DNA of 57,865 nt from WQUF01 sp031549525 (lineage in GTDB: Bacteria > Bacillota > Clostridia > Clostridiales > Clostridiaceae). The notes below the pieces were generated by a model, which worked only from the letters and a program-made list of their open reading frames with translations, did no database searches and had not been told where the DNA came from. Shown one piece after another: positions 24,843-34,242 of the stretch. Position 1 is the stretch's first letter. Each line of letters starts with the position of its first letter. Position numbers and translations under genes: made by a program. The stretch covers positions 1-57,865 of the forward strand of contig JAVBPQ010000087.1 of NCBI GenBank assembly GCA_031549525.1. Reading direction: 5' to 3'.

Positions 24843-26060
24843 CTAATTCTTTAATAATACCCTCAAATATTTCTTCTTTCCAACTCTAACAAGGGCTGAA
24901 TTTTCTATAAAATCATCTTCACAAAGTGTCTTTTTTACATCATTAACTTTGTTATTATTTAGTATAAGCCCACCTTGTTCTATTACCCTTCTTCCTTCAG
25001 ACTTTGTAGGGATCATCTTTCCTTCTAAAAGTACATCAAGTAAACTTTTTCCTAAAGAATCAGCAGTGATTTCAAAAGATGGAACATTATCCATGTTTTC
25101 TCCTTTTGAAAAAAGAGCCTCTGCTGCATCCTTAGCTTTTTTTGCTTCCTCTTCACCATGAATTATTTTAGTCACTTCATAGGCTAATATGCTCTTTGCT
25201 TTATTTATTTCGCTCCCTTCTAATCTTCCTAACTCTCTCACTTCATCCATTGGTAAAAATGTTAAAAGAGCTAAACATTTTTTTACATCTGCATCATCTA
25301 TATTTCTAAAATATTGGTAAAAATCATGTACAGAAGTCTTATCTTTATCCAGCCATATAGCACCATTTACTGTTTTGCCCATCTTTTCGCCCTGACTATT
25401 TATAAGCAAAATAGTAGTAACAGCATAGGCAGCTTTTCCTTCTTTTCTTCGTATAAGATCTGCTCCGCTTAGTATGTTCGACCACTGGTCATCTCCTCCG
25501 AATTGGAATGTACAATCATATTTTTTGTTTAATACTAAAAAATCGTAGCTTTGCATTATCATGTAGTTAAGCTCAAAGAAGCTAAGACCTCTTTCTAATC
25601 TTTGTTTATAACATTCTGCTCTAAGCATATTATTTATGGAAAAATGCACTCCTATCTCTCTTAAGAATTCCACATAATTAAGATTTAATAGCCAATTTGC
25701 ATTATTATCTACTATAGCCTTATCAAAATCGATAAACTTTGAAATCTGCTTTTTAAATATCTCTCCATTTTTATCTATATCTTCTTTTTTAAGCATCTTT
25801 CTCATATCGGTTTTTCCTGATGGATCCCCAACCATGCAAGTACCGCTGCCTATTAAAACTATAGGTGTATGACCATATTTTTGCAAATATGACATAACCA
25901 TAAGCTGTATAAAACTACCGACATGTAAACTATCTGCAGTTGGATCAAATCCTATATAAAATGTAATTTTCTCTTCATTTAAAATTTTTCTTATCTCTTC
26001 TTCATGAGAAAATTGCTTTAAATATCCTCTCTCTTTTAAAACATCAAAAACATTTTCCAT
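24843..26060 (-). CDS. tyrS: tyrosyl-tRNA synthetase
   Basis: 405 residues, class I. The HIGH-type motif is DSLHVGSFIQL (about residue 45), FQFGGDDQWSNI binds Tyr/tRNA, and the KMSKS equivalent is KMGKT. A C-terminal S4 RNA-binding domain (about 345-405; EGRRVIEQGG) completes the family layout. AAGGGG precedes the ATG. The gene has only about 100 bases upstream, filled by the lipoprotein gene's terminator, and no T-box is visible, unlike many tyrS genes of Firmicutes. Confidence 0.97.
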   Translation of the reverse strand: MENVFDVLKERGYLKQFSHEEEIRKILNEEKITFYIGFDPTADSLHVGSFIQLMVMSYLQKYGHTPIVLIGSGTCMVGDPSGKTDMRKMLKKEDIDKNGEIFKKQISKFIDFDKAIVDNNANWLLNLNYVEFLREIGVHFSINNMLRAECYKQRLERGLSFFELNYMIMQSYDFLVLNKKYDCTFQFGGDDQWSNILSGADLIRRKEGKAAYAVTTILLINSQGEKMGKTVNGAIWLDKDKTSVHDFYQYFRNIDDADVKKCLALLTFLPMDEVRELGRLEGSEINKAKSILAYEVTKIIHGEEEAKKAKDAAEALFSKGENMDNVPSFEITADSLGKSLLDVLLEGKMIPTKSEGRRVIEQGGLILNNNKVNDVKKTLCEDDFIENSALVRVGKKKYLRVLLKN

Positions 26061-26127
26061 AGAGGCACCCCTTTCATTTTAATATTTATAATTATACAAC
26101 GAAAAAATTTATTATCAATAAAAATAA

Positions 26128-26154
26128 GAGCTTTGCCCATTAAAGCAATAGCTC
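26128..26154 (-). terminator. terminator of the lipoprotein gene
   Basis: GAGCTATTGC pairs with GCAAAGCTC (one bulge) on the minus strand and is followed by TTATTTTTATTG, ending eight bases after the 26163 stop. Confidence 0.7.
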
Positions 26155-26162
26155 TCATTTCA

Positions 26163-26447
26163 TTATTGTGCTGTTATTTTTTGAGCGGTACCTATAGCAG
26201 GTTCTGATTTAGTTAAAACCCCATTGTAAACCACTGTTACAGTGGCACCAACTCTTAAATCTCCCGTTATCATTGTATCTTGTGTAATTTTAAATAAAAT
26301 CCTTTGACCATTGCCAAAAACCAATACTTCTTGTTGACTTAATTGCTCAACAGCTCCAGTAAATTTAGCTTCACTACCTGGAATTTTATCACAAGCTGTA
26401 GCAAAAAGCATAACTCCTAATACTAAAAAGACTAATAGTTTTTTCAT
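26163..26447 (-). CDS. small lipoprotein, 94 aa
   Basis: Residues 1-19 are a lipoprotein signal (MKKLLVFLVLGVMLFATAC) with Cys19 as the lipid anchor. The rest is a compact beta-rich domain (FTGAVEQLSQQEVLVFGNGQ; TVVYNGVLTKSEP) like the DUF3221 / OB-fold small lipoproteins of Firmicutes; the function is unknown. AGGAGG precedes the ATG. It sits just before tyrS on the same strand with its own terminator between. Confidence 0.75.
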   Translation of the reverse strand: MKKLLVFLVLGVMLFATACDKIPGSEAKFTGAVEQLSQQEVLVFGNGQRILFKITQDTMITGDLRVGATVTVVYNGVLTKSEPAIGTAQKITAQ

Positions 26448-26499
26448 ATGTACCTCCTAATTTCATATTATAAAATTAGGATTAGTTAAAAAAAAAAAT

Positions 26500-27432
26500 T
26501 TATTCACTTAAATCGTCATTTTCTTTACTATACTTTATTTGGTCATCATCAAAATCAACTTTATAAGTAAAAGAATTATCTTCTTTCTTTAAATTATTAA
26601 CATTTATTTTATCCTTTATTTTATAAAACATATTTCCTGTGGCATCTTTAGCTTTATTAACTGCTTTTTCACTTACATCCTTTACGTCAGAAATTTTCTT
26701 CTTTATTTCATCTGATGCTCCTGAACCTTTATCTTGCACAGTGTCTTTAATCTTATTCATACCATCTACAGCTTTATCTTTTATCTCATAGGATTTTGTC
26801 TTTATATTTTCTCCTACTTCCTCTGCTTTTGTCTTTATGTTGTCGCCCATTTCACCTGCTTTAGTTTTTATATTATCTCCCATTTCGCCTGCTCTTGTCT
26901 TTATAGTTCCTGAAACCTCATCAGCTTTTGTCTTTATGGTTTCTGAAACTTCGCCAGCTTTTTCTTTAAGAGTACTCATGTGCTCTCCAGTCTTTTCTTT
27001 TAGATCTGCACCAACGCTCTTAAAGATTCTATTCACTTCCTCTACTGATCCATCTTCTTTAACGATTTCTATTTTAACAGAAGTCACACTTCCAACTATA
27101 ATCCCTGCCCATAAAAACACAGGGCTTATTATGCCAAGTATGAATGCAACAGATAAGCCTACATTTACAGGAACTTCAAAAAACTTTTCTCCATCTTTTT
27201 TTATAACTATTTTAGTTACATTTCCTTTTTCGAGTTTTTCTTTTAATTTGCTCATTATCTCGTCTTTATTAACTTTACTACTTGCTTTATCTCTTTTTAC
27301 TTCTTCTTCAATGAGAACAAGAGCATCTACTACATTACCACTTGCTTTGTCAAGATAATCTTTTGCATATTGATAGCTTACTCCAGACCTTTCCCTTACT
27401 ATATCAATTTTTTCTAAGGTAATTTCACCCAT
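26500..27432 (-). CDS. DUF4342-like protein with LEA-type 11-residue repeats
   Basis: 310 residues in three parts. The N-terminus (1-50; EKIDIVRERSGVSYQYAKDYL) is a UBA-like helix bundle as in DUF4342 proteins. A DUF4342 core with one hydrophobic stretch follows (about 80-115). From about 135 to 260 come 11-residue repeats (for example TKAGEMGDNIK, with variants such as TKADEVSGTIK) like those of LEA and plant-type desiccation proteins. The tail is acidic. Start at ATG 27432; AAGGAG lies over the recO stop, so recO and this gene are coupled. The repeats suggest a disordered protein that folds into amphipathic helix on drying or on a membrane (inference). Confidence 0.75.
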   Translation of the reverse strand: MGEITLEKIDIVRERSGVSYQYAKDYLDKASGNVVDALVLIEEEVKRDKASSKVNKDEIMSKLKEKLEKGNVTKIVIKKDGEKFFEVPVNVGLSVAFILGIISPVFLWAGIIVGSVTSVKIEIVKEDGSVEEVNRIFKSVGADLKEKTGEHMSTLKEKAGEVSETIKTKADEVSGTIKTRAGEMGDNIKTKAGEMGDNIKTKAEEVGENIKTKSYEIKDKAVDGMNKIKDTVQDKGSGASDEIKKKISDVKDVSEKAVNKAKDATGNMFYKIKDKINVNNLKKEDNSFTYKVDFDDDQIKYSKENDDLSE

Positions 27433-27437
27433 TTTTT

Positions 27438-28085
27438 TCACTCCTTATTTATATAATTTAATAATTCTAAGCTCTTTGGTACCTTTATAAAATTTAATTT
27501 TATATTCTTATTTAAAATTTTTTCTAATTCATCTTTAATTATACCCTGAATTCTCAATTTATAAAGGGATTTCATAGGATTTTCTAAAATATATTTTATA
27601 ATTTTCTTTAAACCTTCCGAAAAATTATCTAGCTCATCTATACCAAATCCTTGAAAATATAGGAGTTTTATTTCAAATATCCTTGCTAAGGTTTCTACTT
27701 CCATTATATCAAGCTTTAATAGGTACATAGCTGTTATAAATTCTTTAAACAATAAAATATTTTCCTCTCCGCTTAAACAGGATATATCTATAAGCTCGCA
27801 TAGATATGAAGCATATGTAAGTTTTGTTAAGTCTTCAGTAAATTGCCTGAAAGCTTCAATGCAAAAAGCATCTTCTAAAACATACATACTCTTTCCTTTA
27901 TATAATATAAACTCACCATAGACAAAATCGTTGGTTGAACTGAAAAACTTGCTGTTATTTTTCTTTGCACCCCTTGCCATTACTCCTATTTTGCCAAACT
28001 TATCAGAATACATTGTGACAATTCTATCATTTTCTCTATATTCCATAGATTTTAATACAATTCCAACTACTTTTGATTTACTCAT
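27438..28085 (-). CDS. recO: DNA repair protein RecO
   Basis: 215 residues. An N-terminal OB fold (VGIVLKSMEYRENDRIVTMYSDKFGKIGVMARGAKK) is followed by the helical domain. It assists RecF and RecR in loading RecA. It is shorter than the usual 240-260 residues and lacks the four-Cys zinc-finger motif present in many RecO, so it may be a reduced variant. AGGAATG precedes the ATG; era ends nine bases upstream and the next gene overlaps by a shared ribosome site. Confidence 0.93.
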   Translation of the reverse strand: MSKSKVVGIVLKSMEYRENDRIVTMYSDKFGKIGVMARGAKKNNSKFFSSTNDFVYGEFILYKGKSMYVLEDAFCIEAFRQFTEDLTKLTYASYLCELIDISCLSGEENILLFKEFITAMYLLKLDIMEVETLARIFEIKLLYFQGFGIDELDNFSEGLKKIIKYILENPMKSLYKLRIQGIIKDELEKILNKNIKLNFIKVPKSLELLNYINKE

Positions 28086-28093
28086 TTACATTC

Positions 28094-28969
28094 CTATTTA
28101 TATCCAAAATCCCTTATAAAAGTATTATCGTTGCGCCATTCTTTTCTAACCTTAACCCATACTTTTAAAAATACTTTTTTATCAAGCAATCTTTCAATCT
28201 CTTGCCTTGAGTAAGTGGATATCCTTTTTAACATATCTCCATTTTTACCAATTATTATCCCTTTATGACCATCCTTTTCGCATATTATTTCTGCTTCAAT
28301 TTTTACAATATTTTCTTTATCTTCCATAGAAACAATATCTACAGCTATTCCATGAGGTACTTCTTCAGAGAGTAGTATCAACGCTTTTTCTCTTATCATC
28401 TCGCATATTAAAAATCTCTCTTTAGCATCTACAATCATATCATCAGGATAGTATTTTGGACCTTCTTGCATATAATTTAATATTATTTCGAGCAATTTAT
28501 CAACATTCTTTCCTTTTAAAGCAGAAATAGGTATTATCTCTTTAAAATCAAATTCTTTGGAATAATTTTTTAGAGATTCAGCTACACGAATTTGATCATT
28601 TTCATCTATTTTATTTACGATAAGTATTACAGGTATATTTTTATCAAAACCTTCTAAGATAGTTTTATCCTGATCTCTCATATTTATTTCAGGAGTTGTT
28701 ATAAATAATATTAAATCAACATCGCTCTTAACTTCTTTTGCTTTTTTTACCATATACTTTCCAAGATTATTCTTTGGAGTATGCATTCCTGGAGTATCTA
28801 TAAATATTATCTGAAAATCATCTCTTGTGAGTATTGCATTCATATTTTTTCTAGTAGTTTGTGGTTTATTTGAAACAATGGCTACTTTTTGATTTAAAAG
28901 AGAGTTAATTAAAGTTGATTTACCTACATTTGGCCTCCCTATGACTGACACAAATCCAGATTTAAACAT
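28094..28969 (-). CDS. era: GTPase Era
   Basis: 291 residues. G domain with SVIGRPNVGKSTLINSLL, DTPGMHTPKNNLG and NKID, and a C-terminal KH domain (IIGKNGDMLKRISTYSR) that binds the 3' end of 16S rRNA. It acts in 30S assembly. ATG 28969 is chosen because GAGGATG precedes it; it overlaps the last codons of cdd by 8 bases. Order ybeY-dgkA-cdd-era-recO is the conserved Firmicutes one. Confidence 0.97.
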   Translation of the reverse strand: MFKSGFVSVIGRPNVGKSTLINSLLNQKVAIVSNKPQTTRKNMNAILTRDDFQIIFIDTPGMHTPKNNLGKYMVKKAKEVKSDVDLILFITTPEINMRDQDKTILEGFDKNIPVILIVNKIDENDQIRVAESLKNYSKEFDFKEIIPISALKGKNVDKLLEIILNYMQEGPKYYPDDMIVDAKERFLICEMIREKALILLSEEVPHGIAVDIVSMEDKENIVKIEAEIICEKDGHKGIIIGKNGDMLKRISTYSRQEIERLLDKKVFLKVWVKVRKEWRNDNTFIRDFGYK

Positions 28970-29375
28970 AATCATCCTCATCCTTAAGATCTTCTTTTGT
29001 AAATGCTCCTGGCATGATATCATCTAAAGTTTTTACTATAAAATCATCTATGCTCTTTGCAATTATGATCTTGCAATTTTTTTTGCAAAACTCAAGAAGA
29101 ACTTGTCTGCAGATACCACAGGGAAATGTATATCTCTCTAAACTTCCTACAACACAAACAGCTTGAATATTCTTTTTTCCTTCTGAAACTGCTTTAAATA
29201 TAGCTGTCCTTTCTGCACAATTTGTTGCACCAAAGGAGGCATTCTCTATATTACATCCTGTATATATACTGCCATCTTCTGTTAAAATAGAAGACCCTAC
29301 TTTAAAATTAGAATATGGCACATATGCAAATTCTCTAGATTCTAGTGCTTTTTTTATAAGTAATGTTGTATCCAT
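28962..29375 (-). CDS. cdd: cytidine deaminase
   Basis: 137 residues. Zinc site motifs: CNIENASFGATNCAERTAIF (the HAE-like Cys-Ala-Glu) and PCGICRQVL. It deaminates cytidine and deoxycytidine. ATG 29375 is used because AGAGG lies five bases before it; the frame runs on to 29402. It is the middle of the yqf-type operon. Confidence 0.95.
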   Translation of the reverse strand: MDTTLLIKKALESREFAYVPYSNFKVGSSILTEDGSIYTGCNIENASFGATNCAERTAIFKAVSEGKKNIQAVCVVGSLERYTFPCGICRQVLLEFCKKNCKIIIAKSIDDFIVKTLDDIMPGAFTKEDLKDEDDYV

Positions 29376-29401
29376 AAAACCTCTGCTTTCTATATTTTTC
29401 A

Positions 29402-30100
29402 TTAAAATTTAAAGATTAAAAATAAAATGGAAGTTATTATCGTTCCTAAAAGTGCACCTACTATGACTTCCCATATGGTATGTATCTCTGCATCCACTCT
29501 GCTTTGTGACACTATTAAAGCCATGGTGTAAGAAAGTGCTATTACCATAGGTTCTTTTACAGAAAAAGCAATTATAGTTGCAAGGGAAAATGCAAGAGTA
29601 CTGTGACCGCTTGGCATACCTCCTCTTAGAGGAGTTCCTTCTCCTATTATGCTCTTAAAAGTTATAGTTACTATAAAAACTATTAATAAAACAAAAAATA
29701 CAAAGGAAGAATTTTTAGACCTTATTGCATTTATTACAGCAAAGTTTATGCTGCTTAATTTATCCCCAAATATTATGTAGCCTATAAAAACTGATGCAGT
29801 AGCAGCAACTAGTACAGCACCTGCTGCGGCATCCTTTGCCCGCTTTGCAAGAGGATGGTAATGTTGAGCTGTAAGATTTACAATGTGTTCAAGTGCAGTG
29901 TTTACAAGTTCTGCAAACATCACAAATGCAATACACAAAACCAATATCATCACTTGAAAGGATGAAACATCAAAAAATAAACACATCATCATTACTATAA
30001 ATGCACTGACCATGTGAATTCTCATATTAGTCTGGCTTCTTACAGTCTCTACTATTCCTATAAATGCATTGTTAATGCTCGTCATCAATCTCTTTAGCAT
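29402..30100 (-). CDS. undecaprenol/diacylglycerol kinase fused to PAP2 phosphatase
   Basis: 232 residues. The N-terminal 105 are a DgkA-type integral membrane kinase (FAELVNTALEHIVNL, AKRAKDAAAGAVLVA). The C-terminal 120 are a PAP2-family phosphatase with the three motifs: KSIIGEGTPLRGG-like start, PSGHSTLAFS and SRVDAEIHTIWEVIVGA. About eight membrane helices are predicted. DgkA of Gram-positives phosphorylates undecaprenol; the fused phosphatase would do the reverse reaction or act on undecaprenyl pyrophosphate. Such fusions exist in clostridia. AGGTTTAG of the ybeY stop forms the ribosome site. Confidence 0.9.
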   Translation of the reverse strand: MLKRLMTSINNAFIGIVETVRSQTNMRIHMVSAFIVMMMCLFFDVSSFQVMILVLCIAFVMFAELVNTALEHIVNLTAQHYHPLAKRAKDAAAGAVLVAATASVFIGYIIFGDKLSSINFAVINAIRSKNSSFVFFVLLIVFIVTITFKSIIGEGTPLRGGMPSGHSTLAFSLATIIAFSVKEPMVIALSYTMALIVSQSRVDAEIHTIWEVIVGALLGTIITSILFLIFKF

Positions 30101-30103
30101 AAA

Positions 30104-30601
30104 CTAAACCTCAAAAAAATCTCTCAAAAGATCCTCTTCTCTTCCCCTCATGATCTTTTTATCTAAATCTAAAATATGATCATAACCTAAAAGATGCAAA
30201 AATGAATGAACTGTGAGATAGCAGAATTCTCGAATTAAGGAAACACCAAATTCCTCACTCTGCCTTTTCACTTTATCTTTGCAAATTAAAATATCTCCTA
30301 AATACAATAGATCATCAATTAAATATTCACGTTCAAACTCATAACCTATATATGTATCCTTAAAAGTTTTCCCCTTTTCATAATTTAATAATGGAAAACT
30401 TAAAACATCAGTAACTTTATCTATTTTTCTATATTTATTATTTGCTTCTCTAATAAATTCCTCATCACAAATTATTATTTCAATATAATAATCTAATTTT
30501 ACTCCTTCTTCTTTAAATAAGACACGAGCTAAACTCTCTGCTAATTTTTCATACTCCTCTGGAATATCATCTTTATCTGTTCTAATATCAAAATTAATCA
30601 A
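30104..30601 (-). CDS. ybeY: endoribonuclease YbeY
   Basis: 165 residues. The zinc motif HSFLHLLGYDH near the C-terminus is complete (HxxxHxxxxxH). YbeY processes 16S rRNA 3' ends and acts in ribosome quality control. I start at TTG 30601, with AATAGGGTG six bases upstream; the frame also opens at TTG 30619, which overlaps the pgpH stop but has no ribosome site. The product then begins LINFDIRTDK, matching the family's N-terminus. Confidence 0.93.
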   Translation of the reverse strand: MINFDIRTDKDDIPEEYEKLAESLARVLFKEEGVKLDYYIEIIICDEEFIREANNKYRKIDKVTDVLSFPLLNYEKGKTFKDTYIGYEFEREYLIDDLLYLGDILICKDKVKRQSEEFGVSLIREFCYLTVHSFLHLLGYDHILDLDKKIMRGREEDLLRDFFEV

Positions 30602-30611
30602 AATAAACACC

Positions 30612-32678
30612 CTATTCAACTAATTTTCTAGTTTCTTTTGGATATTCTACTCTCTCATGATATACTCCCACTAAGACATTGCAAAAGGCTTCCTTTATTT
30701 TTCTTAAATCCCTTAGAGTAATAGGAGAATCATCAAATTGCCCTTCATCCAAGCGGCTTTTTATGATAGAATCTATTGTTGAAAGTATATTTTCTTTAGA
30801 TTTTACTTTAAGAGACCTTACAGTTGCTTCAACAATATCTGCCATCATTATTATAGCAGATTCTTTAGTCTTTGGAATCCTACCTTTATACCTAAAATCA
30901 TCTTCTTTAATCTCATCTGGTGAATTGCTATGGTTTTTTTCACTTATATAAAAATATTTTACAAGAGTAGTTCCATGATGTTCTACCATTATATCCTTAA
31001 TTGATTCAGGAATTTTATATTTTTTGCTTATTGTAATACCTGCCAAAGTATGGTTTAAGATAATTTGTGCACTCTCATAATTTGAAAGATTATCATGAGG
31101 ATTTTCCATACCCATCTGATTTTCTTTAAAATACATGGGGTTTGATAACTTTCCTACATCGTGATAATAACTTGCTACTCTTACAAAAATGTGATCTGCA
31201 TTTATAGCCTCTGCTCCTGCCTCTGCAAGATTTGCAACAGATAAACTATGATTATATGTACCTGGCGCTTCCATGAGAAGCCTCTTTAACAGCGGATTAT
31301 TAAAGTTTGATAATTCAAGCAATTTAAGCGGTGTAACTATTCTAAAAACGTTCTCCACAATAGGAAGAAATCCTATGGTTATTATACCTGATAGTATTCC
31401 ACTGCTAAAGGATAAAAATGCTTTTGTAAAGATCTTATCGTAAACCATGCTCATAAGTACACCAAATGCAATGGTCAAAGCAAGACCGCAAACTGCAATG
31501 ACAACTGAAAGATATACTATGTCATTTCTTTGCTGAATTCTCTTATTTACCATACAAGTTATTATTATGCTTAGCATGATTATCATAATCAAAACTGTAT
31601 CATAAGAACTCAAAATAGCAATTATAGGTAAATATAAAATACATGTTACAAGAGTTGCTTTTTCTTTATTTGTAATCAAAAGTATGAATATAGGTCCTAG
31701 TGCAAATGGTATTAAATATGCATAATCGTAAAAAACCTTTGCAAAGACTATTAATAAAATCATCACTCCATTTATCAATATTAAATTCTTAGACTTTAAA
31801 AACACGCTGTATGCTTTGTTTTTTAAATAAAAAAACTGAGCAGCTAATATAGTTATAACCACTGCACATATAGCAGAAAGCTCTAATACCTTAACATTAA
31901 GACCTGTTCCAATTTTACCAAGCTCGTTTAAAACCTCAAAATTATTTTTACTTATTTTATCCCCTTTTTTTACAATAATGTCATCTTTCTTAATCTGTAC
32001 AGGTACTATAGATTTTTTTACATCATTTTTTAATTCATTAGTTTTTTCTTTATCATAAACTTGATTTGGCTCTAAAACATTCAGTATTATAGACAAGCTT
32101 ATGGTATTTTCATCATATCCTAATCTAAGATAATTTAAGAGATTTTGAGCATGTGAAACTGCATCTTGTATATCCTCTACATAATTTTCCCTTATCGTTT
32201 TAGTTATGTAAATAGCTTTTAAAACAGATGTTATAGCGCTTTTCATTTTATTTAAACTTTCTTTTTTAAAACTTAAGCACTTTAAAACATCCCCATCATT
32301 TAACGATATTGTTATAGCATCTCTAAAAGCTTTAAGTTTTTCACTATCAGGGGAATTTGGCATCTCATCTTTAATATTGTATAGGATTGCAAACAAGGAA
32401 TCCACAGTTGCAACAGTCTGCTCTTCTACCCCACTTATGTTTCTAAATTGGTCATTAACCTCTTTTAATGCTTGTTCGATGTTTAACTGAGTTGCAATTT
32501 TATCTTCCACATCTTTACTTGCTCTTATAGTAGCAGGCGAAATATCGTTCTCTTTTAATTCATATCTTATCTCTATAAAGCTATCAAATAATGTACATAA
32601 TATAATAAAGAAAGATATTAAATATATAAGCACCCATTTAACATAAATATTTTTATTATCTTTTGAGTTTTCACTCAT
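30612..32678 (-). CDS. pgpH: 7TM-HD cyclic di-AMP phosphodiesterase, PgpH type
   Basis: 688 residues. One N-terminal membrane helix, an extracellular 7TMR-HDED sensor region (about 35-265), seven membrane helices (about 268-450), and a cytoplasmic HD domain with SYYHDVGKLSNP (about 510-521), HNLSN-like and EHHGT motifs. PgpH degrades the second messenger c-di-AMP. AAGGTG precedes the ATG. The gene lies between yqfD and ybeY where Bacillus has yqfF; phoH, normally next to it, is absent. Confidence 0.93.
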   Translation of the reverse strand: MSENSKDNKNIYVKWVLIYLISFFIILCTLFDSFIEIRYELKENDISPATIRASKDVEDKIATQLNIEQALKEVNDQFRNISGVEEQTVATVDSLFAILYNIKDEMPNSPDSEKLKAFRDAITISLNDGDVLKCLSFKKESLNKMKSAITSVLKAIYITKTIRENYVEDIQDAVSHAQNLLNYLRLGYDENTISLSIILNVLEPNQVYDKEKTNELKNDVKKSIVPVQIKKDDIIVKKGDKISKNNFEVLNELGKIGTGLNVKVLELSAICAVVITILAAQFFYLKNKAYSVFLKSKNLILINGVMILLIVFAKVFYDYAYLIPFALGPIFILLITNKEKATLVTCILYLPIIAILSSYDTVLIMIIMLSIIITCMVNKRIQQRNDIVYLSVVIAVCGLALTIAFGVLMSMVYDKIFTKAFLSFSSGILSGIITIGFLPIVENVFRIVTPLKLLELSNFNNPLLKRLLMEAPGTYNHSLSVANLAEAGAEAINADHIFVRVASYYHDVGKLSNPMYFKENQMGMENPHDNLSNYESAQIILNHTLAGITISKKYKIPESIKDIMVEHHGTTLVKYFYISEKNHSNSPDEIKEDDFRYKGRIPKTKESAIIMMADIVEATVRSLKVKSKENILSTIDSIIKSRLDEGQFDDSPITLRDLRKIKEAFCNVLVGVYHERVEYPKETRKLVE

Positions 32679-32698
32679 TGTATTTCACACCTTATCAT

Positions 32699-33808
32699 TT
32701 ATTTCTCTGCTATATTTTCTACCCCAATTAATAATAATTTTACAATAAGTGTATCATTAATATGTTTTTTATCAATGATAGTATCTTTTATTTCAATTGC
32801 TCTATCACAATGACGAATAATCTTATATGTAAGTTCTCTCTTAGCATATTCTATAATTTTATCCTCTTCTAAGTCAATAACCTTATCTTCAAATTCCCAA
32901 AATTTTGAAATATTAATAAATCCTATTTTATTTTCTATTTTATCATATTTATTATAATTTAATATATTATTTTTAATTTTAAATTCTTTGTTAAATAAAT
33001 TAAGAGTTATATTTGTAAAGTTATTTCCTGTATATATTCTGGCATTTTTCTTTAAAGGATATGCAGATTCACTTTCATAAAATACCTTAGCAAAGACATC
33101 TCCCTCTGCGCCTTTTCCTGTAGTTTGTATTAATACATCTCCTTTTTTTATAGTCTGTCCTGGAGTCACTGTTACAATTCCTTTAGTGGAATATACTCTC
33201 TCAGCAACTCCATCTTTAATAGCTCTAATTTCATATTTAACATCTTCTTTTAATGTATCAGGCGGTGTTATTTTTTCTTTAATATCTATATTCAATATAC
33301 CACCCACTACTCTAGCCTTACACCATAACAAATTCTCATTGTTTTTCATAAGCATATCTTCTATATTTTTAAAATCAACATTGCTCTTTGGCATACCTTC
33401 AACAATACTATTTTCATATAATACCTTTCTTATTTCAAGTGGAGATACTATATTTCCTGTGCTTATTTCAATCTTCCAAATAAAATTTTCAAAATACATA
33501 AATAATGCAATGCAAAATAAAATTATAAAAACAATAGCAGATTTGCTTTTAAGAAATATAAATACTCTCTGCCATGATACAGTTTTAATTCTCTCAACCC
33601 TGCTTTTAGTTAAATCGCAAAATTCATCGACTAAATAAAGCTTATCTTTATCTATCTGAAAGTAAATCTCAACATGGCTTAACCTTTTAAAATTACTTAT
33701 CTTAGCTTTATTTTCGAAAAAATAATTGAGCAATTTTTCTGGATAATGCGTTAACATGTTTACACCTACTACAGGGGATTTTGCGCCTTTAATTCTTTTA
33801 TCATTCAT
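32699..33808 (-). CDS. yqfD: sporulation protein YqfD
   Basis: 369 residues. A cytoplasmic N-terminal domain (about 1-85), one membrane helix (about 87-105, SAIVFIILFCIALFMYF), and a large exported domain. This layout and its place after yqfC match YqfD of spore formers, which is needed for sporulation under the mother-cell sigma factor. The ATG at 33808 overlaps the end of yqfC; AAGGTGGG is the ribosome site. Its function in the spore is not known in detail. Confidence 0.9.
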   Translation of the reverse strand: MNDKRIKGAKSPVVGVNMLTHYPEKLLNYFFENKAKISNFKRLSHVEIYFQIDKDKLYLVDEFCDLTKSRVERIKTVSWQRVFIFLKSKSAIVFIILFCIALFMYFENFIWKIEISTGNIVSPLEIRKVLYENSIVEGMPKSNVDFKNIEDMLMKNNENLLWCKARVVGGILNIDIKEKITPPDTLKEDVKYEIRAIKDGVAERVYSTKGIVTVTPGQTIKKGDVLIQTTGKGAEGDVFAKVFYESESAYPLKKNARIYTGNNFTNITLNLFNKEFKIKNNILNYNKYDKIENKIGFINISKFWEFEDKVIDLEEDKIIEYAKRELTYKIIRHCDRAIEIKDTIIDKKHINDTLIVKLLLIGVENIAEK

Positions 33809-34046
33809 TATTTTCAAATCCCACCTTTTTAATAATTCCATTTATCACCAAAGTTGCACCAGACATAAAAACTATCTTAAAATCTTCTCCTAAAAGAATT
33901 ACTTTTCCAATTTTTGTAATTATAGTAACATCGTTCTTTCCAAATATCTCTATGCCATTATGGTTTTCAACCACTATTTCATCTTTACCTAATATAGTTA
34001 TTTTTGGTAATTGATCTATTATTTCAGAAATTATAATATTTTCCAC
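33801..34046 (-). CDS. yqfC: sporulation protein YqfC
   Basis: 81 residues of the short beta-rich YqfC type (PKITILGKDEIVVENHNGI). Known members belong to the sporulation sigma-E regulon. It overlaps yqfD by eight bases, and is the first gene of the yqfC-yqfD-pgpH-ybeY-dgkA-cdd-era-recO run. No clear sigma-E promoter was identified in the 150 bases upstream. Confidence 0.85.
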   Translation of the reverse strand: MENIIISEIIDQLPKITILGKDEIVVENHNGIEIFGKNDVTIITKIGKVILLGEDFKIVFMSGATLVINGIIKKVGFENNE

Positions 34047-34242
34047 AAAATGCTCCTACTAATTATTTCATAACTAATCTATGATTAATAGATTAAAAAT
34101 ATTATTATTATAGTTTAAATAATCTTACTTTAAAAATAATTTTTTGAAAAACCTTAGCATATAAATGTAAAAATAAGTATAGCCAAAAAAGCAGAAAGAT
34201 AATTATGGAAATTTGCATTTTGTTTTTTAATCAAAAAGCTGT

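Noticed and set aside
26061..26127. T-box for tyrS
   Set aside because: Too little space upstream and no TGGTACCGCG-like sequence.
26837..27358. 173-codon plus-strand ORF
   Set aside because: It is the mirror of the 11-residue repeat region of the DUF4342-like gene; no ribosome site.
33186..33638. 150-codon plus-strand ORF
   Set aside because: Antisense shadow of yqfD with no ribosome site.
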